In this document: positions 23,091 through 34,931 of the stretch, one piece after another
How positions within the stretch are numbered: the first letter of the stretch is position 1
How the letters are laid out: the number at the start of each line of letters is the position of its first letter
Assembly (NCBI GenBank): GCA_033085395.1
Contig: JANQBS010000091.1
Coordinates: 83,001 to 147,000, forward strand
Source of the DNA: Xanthoparmelia taractica
Taxonomy: Eukaryota; Ascomycota; Lecanoromycetes; Lecanorales; Parmeliaceae
DNA length: 64,000 bases
Direction of reading: 5' to 3'
The notes under the pieces: generated by a model
Databases searched by the model: none
What the model was told of the DNA's origin: nothing
The model's input: only the letters and a program-made list of their open reading frames with translations
Translations under genes and position numbers: made by a program

Positions 23091-25167
23091 ATGGCAAAAG
23101 TCCAAAAAGCTCTTTGGGCGGAGGAGAAAGCGGAGGTAGAGGTCCTCCTTGCTCAGAGAGATGAACATGTGAGCATCGGCAGAAGACTCAAGGCCCTTCA
23201 AGCAAGTGTCGAGGGTGGAGGTCGGACAGTCAGGGATGGTATGGGCCAAGTGCACAGTAACACAAACCAGCACCAGATCACGATACATAGTATGTTGCCA
23301 AATGGAGACGTGAAGATGATTTAACGTCCTGTTCAAGACATTGAGAAGCTTATCAAGCACATTGACAAGATGCTTGAGCCCGGACAAGACAAAGGCAAGG
23401 AAGAGAGTATCATACAAGCCGGGTGAGTCGAATCTAGGGGAGAGTATCCTTTTCTCTCCGCTGAACAAGGGCCAACCCTCAGACCCGCCCAAGTCGGATT
23501 GACCGAGTACTTGAATTCGCTCAAACGTGTGAATCGAGCTCTTACCGAGATGGGTACGACAAACATGCGTGCCAATCAACAGGCCATTGGTGACTTCAAC
23601 GAGCTTCTGGCCCAAGGCAGCAAGAAACTGGAAGAGGTCTATCGTTCCGTGCTGCTCAAGTATTCCCAGCCTCTGGAGCCTCTGCACTATCTTACAAAGG
23701 GTAAGCCATGCATATATTCGATTTCATGACCCCGAATGCTAATCTACCAAAGAACTGCCCTTTCCGACCTTGTCGAACGGCACTACAGCAGAATTGGAGG
23801 CTATGGACAAATACATCTCTTCTCCAGGCGCTCGAGGTATGATCTCTAACCAGCGAGAGTCACCCTCGGTCCAGATCTATTCAGATATCCGGCGCCCTTA
23901 CCTTGTCGATAGCCTTCAAAACCTATCGTTAGCATCGATCAGCACCTCGAAGAAGAAGCATTCCGATGAACTCTATCGTCAAGGCAGCAATGCCATCAAT
24001 CAGTATGCCAAAGCGATGGATGGCATGTTTCTTGCCGAATTCCAAAACATTTCTGCCAGCTTCTCCCGTCATGATTGGTCCACAGCATTCGAAACCACTT
24101 GCCGTGGAGCCCTCGCCGAGTTTGCAAAAACTCTACGCGAGCTCAACTTGCACATCAAGTCCAACTTGACCACGGACTGTTTCCTTGCGTACGAGATCAT
24201 CGATGTCGTCACAGATGTGGCGCATCATCTCAACTCCGAGACTGGGGAACCGCTGCCCTTGGGTGATGCTCTAAAGCCGGTACGTGAAATCGCAAAGTTC
24301 TCACTTCCAGAGCTGCTCGAAGACCAACGCCGCCGCATCATATCCATGGTGTTCTTGCCCGCAGATGGCTCGGCCATACCCTTCACCTCTGAAACCATGA
24401 CACGCCTTCAGACCCTCACCGCCTATTCAAAATCACTCTCCTCGATTCTGGCCTCTATCGGTGACGGCAACTGGACTCAGTCCGCGTCAGCTAATCGTCC
24501 GAACATCTCCTCCACCTCCTTACCCTCACTTAATCCCTTAGATGTTAGCGCAGACGGCGCTCAATTGCTAACACATTACGTTCTCGACACCCTCGAAGCA
24601 CACCTGACCTCCCTCGAATCACGTGCTCGCATCCTCCTCAAATCCAAAGCTGTTCACGGCGTCTTCATCTCTAACACTGTCGCTCTAATCGACCGCATGA
24701 TCCGCTCCTCTGATCTCGCCTCACTTATGAGTGCCAATCCCGGTGCCCAATCCAAGCTCGACACTTGGCGTAGGAAAGGCGTCTCCACATACATGGATGC
24801 TTGGCGTGAACCGTCATCGGCTCTTTTAGACTCCACACGCACGAATGCTTCGGGAGCCCGGCCACATTCCGGCGCCTCGCTCTCCTCGGCTGAGGTGGTC
24901 AAATCTCTCGGCAGCAAAGAAAAGGATGCGATCAAAGAGAAATTTAAGCTCTTCAACACGTCCTTTGACGAGTGCGTGAAGCGGCACAAGGAGTTGAGTC
25001 CCGGCATGGAGAGAGAGGTAAGGAGTGAGTTGACTAGGGAAGTGGGACATCAGGTGGAGCCGCTCTACGCACGATTTTACGATCGTTACGAGGCTCTGGA
25101 CAAAGGGAAAGGCAAGTATGTCAAGTACGATAAGGGGTCGCTGGCTGCAGCACTGGCATCGCTCTGA
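23091..25167 (+). CDS. EXO70: Exocyst complex component EXO70
   Basis: Four exons (23091-23289, 23338-23422, 23483-23700, 23753-25167) encode 638 aa. Exo70 binds PI(4,5)P2 and Rho GTPases and tethers secretory vesicles at the plasma membrane as part of the octameric exocyst. The N-terminus has the typical EEKAEVEVLL coiled coil, then QVGLTEYLNSLKRVNRAL and a GTTNMRANQQAIGDFNELL segment. The C-terminal domain carries the characteristic KEKFKLFNTSFDECVKRHKE block followed by LYARFYDRYEALDKGKGKY, the fungal Exo70 end with the basic PIP2-binding patch. Intron positions are set by phase and by restoration of GPAQVGL and ELPFPTL at the joins. Length matches fungal Exo70. Confidence 0.95.
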
Positions 25168-25928
25168 AAGCTTACTGAAGGATTCATTCTATGAAATGTT
25201 GCTTGAGCGGATCTCATCCTGAGTCCAACGGAGACGATGTGATAGACGACTTCTTCAGCAGAGCATTCTCTTGTGTATAATTTGTGATGCAGAGCACGAG
25301 GATACTCTACTGATGACCGTTTGTCCCGAGTCCTTTAGACGGGGATTGCAGAGCTTGTTGCTACCAGGGGAAGCGTTCGGGCATCAGTCGTATGCTACAT
25401 GTAGGCACTACCACACGCACGCCTGATGCAGTAACTAGGAAAACTTCAGAACGACTGGGTCTGGAGTTCGTGAGACTAATCATCTGCTATCTGCTGCAAT
25501 GGGGTATCAAGTCTATCAATTACCAACGCCCCTGGCCTTGAGCAAATCGACAAGGCAGTGCCTCCGCTCAAGTATGACGTAATCCGATTTCCCCTCAATC
25601 TGCATTGGAATGTATGCAAATGCCCAAATGTACTGACCAACGTCCTCGCAAATCGAACGTCCTAGACCAAGAACCTGAAAGTGGGGAGGGTGGCGAGCAC
25701 GCTAGTTCTTGATGCATGGATCATGTCGCCTTGCGACAATAGCAGGCAAAATGCAAAGACCGTTAGCTTAGGGCAAGCAAGCGCGAAAGAAGAGCAATTC
25801 AGCTGCTCGATCGTTTGAATGACCATGTCATGTAACTTGCTAGTGTTTTTGCTGGCGATGCCCCAGTGATTTCTGGTCATCTGTTTGAAGTATGAAGTAG
25901 AGATGGGGTGGAATCCGAGAAAGAATGT
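25168..25928. other. Convergent intergenic region EXO70 / SNF2-RING gene
   Basis: 761 bp with no supported gene. A 72-codon frame at 25662-25880 (minus) has no motif, but it starts directly after an AAACAG acceptor-like site 40-60 bp past the SNF2 stop (see findings). Confidence 0.5.
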
Positions 25929-28900
25929 CTACCTGAAGAGGCTTTTGAGCTCGTCCAGTTTGCGCCTCGCTGCTTCGGCTCTGTCAATCTTGCCACGATT
26001 CATGCTAAGGTCGGCGAGATTCTGCTTCTTGCGTTGAAGATCTAGCATCTTCTCCTCAAAGCTCCTTTTCATGATGAAGCGGTAAGTGAAAACCTCGCGT
26101 CTCTGACCCAAACGATGGACTCTGTCAACGGCCTGAGCCTCGGCAGCCGGATTGAACTGTGGTTCCATCACGTATACTTTCGATCCAGTGGTCAGGTTGA
26201 GACCGAGGCCTCCAGCCATAATGGAGATGAGTATGACGCATACGCTTGGGTCGTCTCTGAATGCGTCAAGAGAAAGGTTGCGGTTCTTGCGGCTCATCTT
26301 GCCATCGAGGCGAACAAATTTGACATTGTTGTCTTCCAGCGCGATCTGGATTAGGTCAAGGTTGGCGGTCCAGCCGGAGAAGACGACGCTCTTGATGGGC
26401 TGTTCACCAGCCGGTAGACTCTGACTCTCGACTTCGGATTTTCTCAACTCCTCCAGAAGTGCTTTGACTTTCGTATGTGGGCCACCGTATCTTCCCATGA
26501 TCTTTGCTTGACGAGGATTTTCTCTTGCCAAAGCTCTAGCCTCTTCGGCATTCTCGATGCCGTCCTTGGTGAGCTCGAAGAAGGATGTTCGCAACGTCTG
26601 CTCGCAAAATGGGCATTTGAAGCGATGGTCCGCGGAAGAATTCTGCACGATGCCATTCCTAACAGCATCCATACACTGTCTGCAAACGATCTGATAACAT
26701 GGTAACATGCATCCAAGGATATCATCGCCACCATTTGGTGTATCTTCTCTGTCTTTGACGATGATTTTGCGCGCGCATTGGACGCAAGTATCGGAATCAG
26801 TCTCTCTGAAAAGCATAAGCATTTCGTAGGCTTGTTTTGGACTGAGAGCGGGCCTATTATCCTCTTCTTCATCATCAAGGGTAATGGCGTTGTCCAAGCT
26901 GAAACCTTCTGTGATTTTGAGATCATCTTCGCTAAGGAGCTCACGGCCATGAGCGCAGAGTAGACGCAGCCGCATGATTGCTCGAAGGATGTGGGCGTAG
27001 GTTTTCCCGCCCAAGCTCTTTTTCTGTTCACCAGCAATCACCTTCAATGTGTTTTGAGAATCTTTGGCGAACCAGTCGTACAGACCGAACTCTTCATCCG
27101 TAAAAGGCAGCCTCACAACATGATCATGGCGGCCAGGGAGATCAATGCGATCTTTGAGACGCCGAAGAGTGATGCTGTCCACCAGAAGCCGCAGCTTTGG
27201 TATGATTTCAGGGTCTGCGTTCTTAAACGGCGCGAGGATGAATTGAGAAAATCCGCCCTTATCGAAAGGCTGGACTCGTAGGAATTTGATCAATGCGCCC
27301 AAATCATCCAATCTGTTCTGGACTGGAGTCCCCGTCACGGCCCACCTTCGTTGGGCTGAAAGTGCGCAGATAGCTTGAGATTGACGGGTGGATTGCTCAC
27401 GAATCATGTGCGCCTCGTCTAGCACAATCCGGAAGAAGTTGGTTTGTAGCAATGGTTCGATATCCTTGCGTCTAGCGCGTCCTCCATATTCGCTAGCCAC
27501 GATGCTGTAAGTCGTAATGACAAGATCATATCGGGCCAAAGTGTTGATGTCTGTGATCCGGTTGGTACCATGATAGACATAATACTTTAACGCCCCGGGC
27601 TTGATGTGAGTAGCAATCTGATCTTCCCAGTTCGCGAGTGTACTTAACGGGGAGACAAGTAAGGTGGTTTTCGAGTTGCGGATCAAGGCCCTATCACCAT
27701 CCATTTCTGGTAAGTGCCCGATCTCTTTCCATTCGTTGGCTGCCTCCAAACTTCCAACAATGAGAGACAAAATGCTCAATGTTTTTCCGAGACCCATCAT
27801 ATCTGCTAAAATTCCACCGAGCACTTCAGGTGGCTTTTTGCGCTCTTCTGTGCCGGTGATGACGTTGTAATAGGTCGGTGGCCCATTAGGTCGATATCTC
27901 AAGCGCCACAGCGAGTTGTTGTCTTCGTCATTTTCGCTGAAGACACGCTTCTCTTCCTTGCTGGTGAGGAAGTAAAGGGCCTGTTTTTGGTGGGCGAGTA
28001 ACGGCGTGATGATACGAGGGTCAGCTTCTTTTTCTGGCAGATTCTCTGACTTCTCAAGAGAATCGAACATTCCAACAATATCGTTGTGAATCTCTTCTGC
28101 AGTACGAACGACGTAACCAGGAGCTACACGGGGCGCGCTTTGTGTGCTTCCAAAAGACGCTCTCGGAGGCGTGTCGGCAGGTTGATGTGGATTGACGACC
28201 TCAATCCCATTATCGACCATGAATGGAGGCCCAAGCGTAACAGTTCTCTGCCTGAGGAATCTGCCCAATGACTGCGCCTTAGCCTTGGGACCGTACAGAT
28301 TGATAGTGATGTCAAAGTATTCAGAGCATTCTTTGCCCGGGTAGTCATCAGGCTGCTTCTTTCTTATGGGGATTCTAGCTTGCGTCCGGAAACGAGGGTT
28401 TTTGGAGTCCATAATCCTTGCGAGCGCCAATGAGGTTTTCAAATCAACGTTACCGAAGTCTTTGCCCGTTGGATCAATGACACGGATAATATTATCTTTC
28501 CCAGGGAAACGTCTGAGTTGCAATCTCATGGCAGGCCAGTCGGCCTTACTGATGTAGACAGCTTTACCACTCGGGCACGGCAACTGATGAGCTTGAACTT
28601 TGGTGTGTAGCAAGCGCCCGTAGCACACTTCCTTTTCCTGACTGTCACTAACAACGACGACTTCTTCTTCTTTTTCTGCTTCGTCGTCTAAAATACCATT
28701 CAGTATCGGTGGCCAAGAGTACTATGCTTGGACAAAAGATACGTACCTCCAGTGAGATCTACTACGGCATTGACAGGCCCTGACTCCGCAATGCCTTGTT
28801 TTCTCTTCTCTTTCAAGTAATCTCCAATCTCGCCGCCGTTACCTCCGCCAACAAACTTGACTGTCTCACCTTCTTCGACATCGAGGTCGTCCTTCTGAAT

Positions 28901-29485
28901 CTTGGGTTTCTTCTGCGGACGCTGTTCGCGTTGCGAAACATTATGCACCCTCTCAATCAAGCTGCCTAGACCCGGGCCCTCGTAGTCCTCGCGATCTCGC
29001 TTATGCAGACCATTGACGTTGATCTCGGAGAGCCCTCCGTTACTCTCACAGGGTTTACTGTTTAGCTGCGGATTGGAAGGAGTTGGTCCACATGAACTGG
29101 CTTGAGTTGAAACACTCTTAGAATCTCTCTGCCTTTGCTCATTGCTGAAGCCTTTGGGATCGAGGAGACGACGTGGATCAAATGTGCTAGAGGCGGCTTG
29201 CCCCGCCATTGTCGCATTCTGTGCGCTCATGGTCTTCTTTCCTTTGTTTTCAAGGATATGGTAAGCATCATCCTTTGATTGTAGTGGCGCGATATCAGGT
29301 AAGAAATGTATGTAAAAGGAAGATTCAGAATGAGGCGGTTCACTGCCACGACGAGATGACAATGACGAAGTTTCAAAGTGAGATGGAATGGGAGTACCAT
29401 TGGCCAGGTGTTTCTTCAAGGCTTTAGGATCCGTGAGGGTTGCAGCAGATAGCCGAGTAGGGTTGGCTCCTGTGAACGAAGCCAT
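25929..29485 (-). CDS. SNF2-family ATPase with RING finger (HLTF/Rad5-like)
   Basis: Two exons (29485-28747, 28687-25929) encode 1165 aa. After a ~250-residue low-complexity, charged N-terminus comes a segment (CYGRLLHTKVQ through FGNVDLKTSLALARIMD) that resembles a divergent HIRAN fold. The split helicase follows: GILADMMGLGKTLSILSLI (motif I), LLVSPLSTLANWEDQI, VLDEAHMIREQ (motif II), TGTPVQNRLDDLGALI, then VFSGWTANLDLI, ISIMAGGLGLNLT and DRVHRLGQRR (motif VI). Between the helicase lobes sits a RING: CVQC, then PCYQIVCRQC and CPFC. This lobe-RING-lobe plan defines Rad5/HLTF/SHPRH-type proteins in post-replication repair. Gln replaces the usual RING His (C-Y-Q). The protein ends LKSLFR. Whether it is a true RAD5 orthologue or a fungal paralogue cannot be settled here. 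Confidence 0.88.
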
Positions 29486-30245
29486 GTGGTGGAATGTACG
29501 CCTCAAGCGAAGATGTCGGGCTTGAGATCATGAGTGTTGGTTTGAGGGAAAGCTGGTTGAGTGAGGTTGAGGATGAAGAAAGCAGGGTGAGGTGGACAGG
29601 CTAGTTGGATTAGACAAGCTGGGCATGATGATAGAGGAGAGGAAAGTGAAGTGGATAATGAAGGGATAAATTGATGAGTTGGAGCATCTTTTATCAAGTC
29701 TGCATGTTCTTGTCTTCTTCTTGTGTGTGTGTTGGTATGTGAATGTGGACGCCTCGACGACAATGAATATAATTGTTTTGGCTTAGCCACCATCAAATGA
29801 TGAGAATGATGAGTCGACGCCGAGGGACGCTACGATTAGGGTTAAAGTACTTCCGGTAATGTAAGCTAAGGTACTTTACCTCGGTTTTAGGTCTGCTTTA
29901 TCTTATACCCTAACGCCCGCTAATTACAGGAGCTAAGATAAAGTACGGTACAAGTACTTCCCCTCGTTCTTAGCTTTCAAACGGCGTGTCGCATGTCGGA
30001 GAGCAGGACCCGTGGTGCCGGTATCACAATAAGACTGCATCTGGTAACATCTCAAACTTACGCAATGCCAATCCTACTTCGTACATACATAATGCGTACT
30101 TTTACTTTTCTACTAGCAGCCTCAAGGCCATCATTGTCACATCATGATTCTGACCCTGTCCAGTGTCCACCACGCCGGGCCAAAAGTGATCAACTCAACT
30201 GCTCTGTTTGTACTCGTACAGAACATGAGATATGCATTCAGACCT
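29486..30245. other. Intergenic region with degenerate inverted AT-rich sequence
   Basis: The promoter of the SNF2 gene and the 3' flank of LSB6. The stretch 29490-29800 is purine-rich on the plus strand. 29830-29960 holds several related words (AAAGTACTT, AAGGTACTTTACC, GATAAAGTACGG) in both orientations. No gene seen. Confidence 0.5.
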
Positions 30246-32664
30246 TCAACACCACGTGAATACAGGGTTCTTGCTCTTGACCGTTTCCAGCCTTTCCACA
30301 ATCACTTTTCGCTGACTTCCTTCCATGCCCTCGGCAGCCGAGTAACCTAGATCTCCTTCCAAGTCGTCACCATCGCCCACATAGCCGCCACCGTGTCGGG
30401 TCGAGAAAGAGTAGCGACGCGTGTGGCTGCTCGTGCTTGCTTTCTTTCCGTGTCTTTCGTAGCTGAGCCGATTCTTGGATCTTGTGGCACTTGGCCTTGT
30501 GTTGTTGGCGTGAACTATTTTGGCCTCGTCGAACTCGGCCCGCCGGTCCAGCAACGGCCCGTGCACAGTCGCTGGGCTCTCCTCTCCGTTGGAATGATGG
30601 CCAAGGTCCGATGTGCTATTATTTCGTGACAGATCGAAGCGGTTGGGGTTTGGTAGATCAGCCGTAGGTGACGACAGGCCAATGAGATCGTGCTGTGCTT
30701 GTGGTGCAGATGCGTTCGCGGCGCTTATGTCCATTTCCTCTTCTTCGATACCCTTCCGCACATCGTTATCCCTCCGCCTCCGCATCTCAGCGGAAGGCAC
30801 CCTCATGGGAATAGCAACAGGGATATCGACAAGGTCGTCCCACACGCATACACGCGTGCGCCGAGTCAACTCGAGCGGGCCGTGATCCGATGTTTTCAGT
30901 GTCTCAACCACATTCCATGCTTGCCCTTTCATTACGGCTATCTGCCTGGCAAACATTTTCTCCTTAAAGTCAGAATCTTGACTGAATACTCGACGGAGAG
31001 CTAGTTGTGTATCGCTCCACCATTTTGTCGAGGTGAGCAAAGGAAGGAAGTGATCTCGAGTCTTTTGTGAGAATGGTTGACCAATCAGAGAAACGGGGAG
31101 GAAAAGCCAGCCGAACGGGAAGCTTCGCCACTAGGAAGCGGTTAGCGCAAGCCCGCATAGCAATCGGAGATGTACTTACGGCATCTGGGTGCTTCCAGGG
31201 CCATGACAGACTATTGTCGATGGCTCCAATCGAAATGGAGGCACCTTTCCCAGAGTCGGAACTGGTAGGTGATCTGCTCACAGCTGACATAGCCTCTTGG
31301 CGCTTGTAAGGGGAGGTACTGGGATTCATGTTTCCTTCGCTGTTGGTTTTGGTAATGGGTATGGGCCGCTGAGAAGCATGGCCGTTCATCTGTGGCGGTT
31401 CCGTGACTATAGAGACCTCCTGCTTCGCCTTATCCACCCTTATCATCCAATTGTCCAAGCCTCGGTCTGTATTTCTCATAACATAATCTAGAATCACAAG
31501 TTTCTCCAGCTCCTCTCGAAAAGCCTGCTTGAGTGGGTCCGTCCATGAAAATCCCCTATCCCGATTTTGGGCATCTTCATTGCCATTCATGGACCGAATC
31601 TCGCTGCGAATCTCTTCATCGTCCTCTGGCTTTGCGCTACCAGGCCTGCATGTCTCCGTCCAAGGTTTCTTTCTCCATTTTGGCGCGTCGTCTGGCCGGA
31701 AGCCTGGATTGACTTGATCTGGCCATGGGTGGTCCCGCAGGAACAAGTTCGCGTCCTTGAATCCCTTCAGAAAGACTTGAAAGCTTCCAACTTTTGCAGG
31801 TAGAGGTTTCCGTTTTCGGTAGTATGCAGACTTGTCCCAGAAATCGTAATGGAATGATTTAGAAGAAAGGTATACGATGTCCGTATAGGGCACCAAATTC
31901 GTCCGTAGTCTGCTGTCCAGCACGTAAGCAGCCGCCTCGGAAACATAGGAAAGGTTGGGTATAAGGCAAGCTCTGCCGAAAAAACAAGGGAATAGATTTC
32001 GATGTAGCCACTTGGTCCATTTGGGATTCCTCGACGCATATGGTTCCTCGTCTTTTGGTTTAAACACCCCAACAACCTTTCCGTCGCTATTTCGGGCGAA
32101 GTAGCTCCCCGAACTACCTTGCGAGATCATCTTTGGATGTACACCAAGTTCGATGGCGACTCTAACGCTCTCCACAACATCGTCGAATCCCATTTTCGTC
32201 ATCCTGTCGGCCTGGGTTTCGCTGACGTCCGACGCAAGAGTTTCTGCGCTTGCTGGGCGCAGCCCTTCTGGAGCCTGGAATACCGAGTGTTTGATCTCTA
32301 ATTGCTCCTCTTCTTGCGTCTTACCCTTCACCCTGCTGATTTTGAACTTTGACGCTATTTCTTCCGCCCATCTCTCCAGCCTAGCATTGATTGCTTTGAT
32401 GTCCACACCCGATGAACTTCTTCGCAGCCGCCGTCTCCCTGCATTCGGGCGTCTTTGTTGTCTCGTAGAGCTCTCATTGAGGTCCGCTTGCATAGGTCCG
32501 TGGGGTTGCGGCTGAATGGGGGCATAGCGAGGTGCTGAAATGGTGGATATTGTTCGAGGGACTCGGAAGGCGTCGTCTTCTTCGGAATCATCGAGATAGG
32601 GATCCTCATCATCTGCTTGAGCTATCCGTGCATAGCCTGAAGTTGGAGGCCTATGTCGAGGCAT
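30246..32664 (-). CDS. LSB6: Type II phosphatidylinositol 4-kinase
   Basis: Two exons (32664-31180, 31130-30246) give 789 aa. The enzyme phosphorylates phosphatidylinositol at the 4 position on Golgi, endosomal and vacuolar membranes. The kinase core shows GSSGSYFARNSDGKVVGVFKPKDEEPY (shown here as its two halves GSSGSYFA and GVFKPKDEEPY), PWPDQVNPGF, the catalytic loop RNTDRGLDNWMI, and the metal-binding AIDNSLSWPWKHPD. The FFGRACLIPNL region stands where animal enzymes have the palmitoylated CCPCC motif; only one Cys is close by. A Ser-rich insert of ~70 residues separates catalytic loop and metal site. The C-terminal ~170 residues are low complexity. The ATG at 32664 is chosen over an upstream non-ATG extension. 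Confidence 0.93.
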
Positions 32665-33139
32665 GCTGTTATGAAAAGAGAATGTGACTGAGCGGACTTG
32701 AATCTGGAAAGTCGGCTGCAGCCGGGAAAAGCCGTGTCTTTTTTGTTCTCCACACACTTGAACTTGTTTTACAACCGAGGTCCTATCAAAAACGTAGCTG
32801 ATTAGCTGATGACTTTGAGAGAAGCCGAGGCATTATCAACAATCCGATATTTCCAAAAATGAAGGTACTAGCAGCAGCCTATTTTGACATCGACGCATGC
32901 TATGATCATCCTTGCGAAGCGACGAACCCTAATTTCCTGCAAATGGCTCCGCCATATACAGCTTCACATCTTATAGGGGCTACAACGATTCCTACTACAT
33001 GTCGCAAAGACGCATCAGTGCTCAACATGCGATCTGAAATGTGAATGCTGGCTTTAAAAGCCCTGCGCAATTCCGTCAATCGAAATGCGTTCAGCCCAAG
33101 ACTCCAGCCGCCTCCAATCATGATCATTAAGACTGCGCC
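32665..33139. other. Intergenic region LSB6 promoter / SPC24 3' flank
   Basis: 475 bp; only short motif-free frames (32859-33127). Nothing else seen. Confidence 0.5.
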
Positions 33140-33912
33140 CTACTGCATTGTCTGCCAAAAATAATTTGAATAGAAGAATCTGGAAAACTTGGTGTCGACA
33201 TTGATAACATGGACGTCGCCTTTGTGGTTGTTCCGGATCACCGCTCTGTTGTAGTTGCCTACCCCATCGGCTTGGACATCAATACCAAGGGATCGGTACA
33301 CCTTTAGCTTTAATCTGCGATTGTACTGTTCAGCAATGACTCGAACGCCCTCAATATCGAAATATGGCCGCTCACATTGTAGGATCATCCACCTCTCGCT
33401 TCGCCTTCACCAACTCATCTCCCTCTATCCCTTCGGCCTCCAAGTCTTGTAGCCGGCTCTTGAGACCTTCCAGCTCCTGCTCCAGCCTCTCGCCCTCAAT
33501 TTCGAGATCAGAAGCTGCTTTTGCAGCACGGAACTTCTGCGTGTCGAGCTCGACTATCTGGGACGCATGATCTGTACTGCTTTGCGAAGTGACAGTCTCG
33601 CTGTGCTGCTGAAACATAGTCGTATAATTGCGTGACAATCCTGAGTAACCGATCAGCTTTAGAATTTCTGCGAAGATCATCGGGAGCATACTCACTCTTT
33701 AAGGCATGCTCGGCATCCCGTATCCGTAAATCACGAGCTTGCTGAAGGGCCGAGAGAGATTCATTGATGCGGCCGATAGCGATCTTGTCAGTGTCAATGT
33801 GAAAATTGGCCATGGTGCTTTGCACAAGCTTCAAGCAAGTCAGTATAGCAGGTTCATGGAATGGGCTTTAATCGAGAGCGCCTACCATGGCTGGATCCTC
33901 GTCAAATAGCAT
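33140..33912 (-). CDS. SPC24: Kinetochore protein Spc24 (NDC80 complex)
   Basis: Four exons (33912-33886, 33828-33696, 33640-33376, 33314-33140) give 199 aa, the usual size. The 9-codon first exon (MLFDEDPAM) is typical of fungal Spc24. Next comes the block DKIAIGRINESLSALQQARD, a coiled coil rich in Glu and Leu (ASDLEIEGERLEQELEGLKS), and the globular RWD-like end LKLKVYRSLGID...RAVIRN, closing with KFSRFFYSNYFW. Spc24 pairs with Spc25 at the inner end of the NDC80 complex and docks it to Mis12/CENP-T at kinetochores. The last intron lies just before LKLKVYRSLG. Divergent to FIS1. Confidence 0.94.
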
Positions 33913-34270
33913 CGTGGAGAGTTGGTGTAGGTGGTGACTAGTATTCACTCTCAATAGACAATTCTAACCTAGACTCATCAACTTACCGGCAGATCCTTGT
34001 GAGGTCGGATGTGAGATATGTACGCTTAGAAGCGAAGCTTTGTGTGTTTGCGAGAAAGTAAACAACTCAGATGATCGACATGCATCCCGCCGGCAGCTAG
34101 CGAAGCTAGCGTCTCGAGACAAGGTAACGCCACGTGCGCCACACAAGCGGAGCAACAGTGGCACTGGCACTGTTATTGATATTGTTGCCTGCCACACTGC
34201 TTATCACTTCTCTCCCCTCTATTTCTCCTTTACCCTGTTTGTTCGTTCACGCCCGTCTATAGACCTAGGG
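33913..34270. other. Divergent promoter SPC24 / FIS1
   Basis: 358-bp shared upstream region; a pyrimidine-rich stretch (TCTCCCCTCTATTTCTCC) near 34211 precedes the FIS1 start. No gene seen. Confidence 0.55.
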
Positions 34271-34931
34271 ATGTCTAACTTACCATGTGAGCTTCTTCCG
34301 TTCTCTGAGACCTGACTTGGATGTGGTTGAGCTCGCTGGATGCAATGTCAGCTAACTTGGCGCTGCATGTACCAGACGCAGCGGACGCTGATAGGTAGGA
34401 TGCCAGCTGGACAAGCAATCGTGGTATCAGCACACTCATTGTGAAATCCCGCAGTCCCTTGAAACCATCCGAGCTCAAGGTGTTGCGAGATCAATATGAG
34501 AAAGAAGGAGACTATGTTGGCGTTCAGACCAAATTCAACTATGCATGGGTGGGACACGATGAGTAGCAGTTCCTTGAATACTTTCGCTTAGTCTATCCCA
34601 GGGTCTGATCAAGTCCTCCGCCCGCGGGGAGCAACAAGAAGGCGTTCGCCTGCTCTCGGAGATATTTCGAAATGCACCGGAGCGGAGACGGGAATGCTTG
34701 TACTATCTGGCTCTGGGAAACTACAAGCTGGGAAACTACGCAGAGGCTCGCAGATACAATGACCTACTGCTCGATCACGAGCCCTCAAATCTGCAGGCCG
34801 GGAGTCTGAGAGGCCTCATTGATGACAAGGTCGCCAAGGAAGGTCTGCTGGGAGTAGCAATACTCAGTGGTGTGGCTATTGCAGCGGCTGGAGTGGGTGC
34901 TATGATATTTAAAGGAGCAAGACGGAGGTAG
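34271..34931 (+). CDS. FIS1: Mitochondrial fission protein Fis1
   Basis: Four exons (34271-34286, 34376-34394, 34455-34548, 34602-34931) give 152 aa. Fis1 is a tail-anchored outer-membrane receptor that recruits the dynamin Dnm1 through Mdv1 for mitochondrial and peroxisomal division. Two TPR-like units are seen: QTKFNYAWGLIKSS followed by QQEGVRLLSEIF, and LYYLALGNYKLGNYAEARRYNDLLL. The C-terminus is a hydrophobic anchor (LLGVAILSGVAIAAAGVGAM) ending in basic FKGARRR, as required for tail anchoring. The first two exons are only 16 and 19 nt; they are needed to restore the conserved start MSNLPYAADADSPLKPSELK. Without them no ATG lies in frame upstream of the helix. Confidence 0.93.

Noticed and set aside
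25662..25880. 72-codon frame downstream of the SNF2 gene as an extra C-terminal exon
   Set aside because: Splicing into it gives an immediate stop (AGA TGA), so it cannot extend the protein.
29833..29846. TTAGGG-like hexamer as a telomere relic
   Set aside because: Only one unit on each strand, in the middle of a housekeeping gene region.
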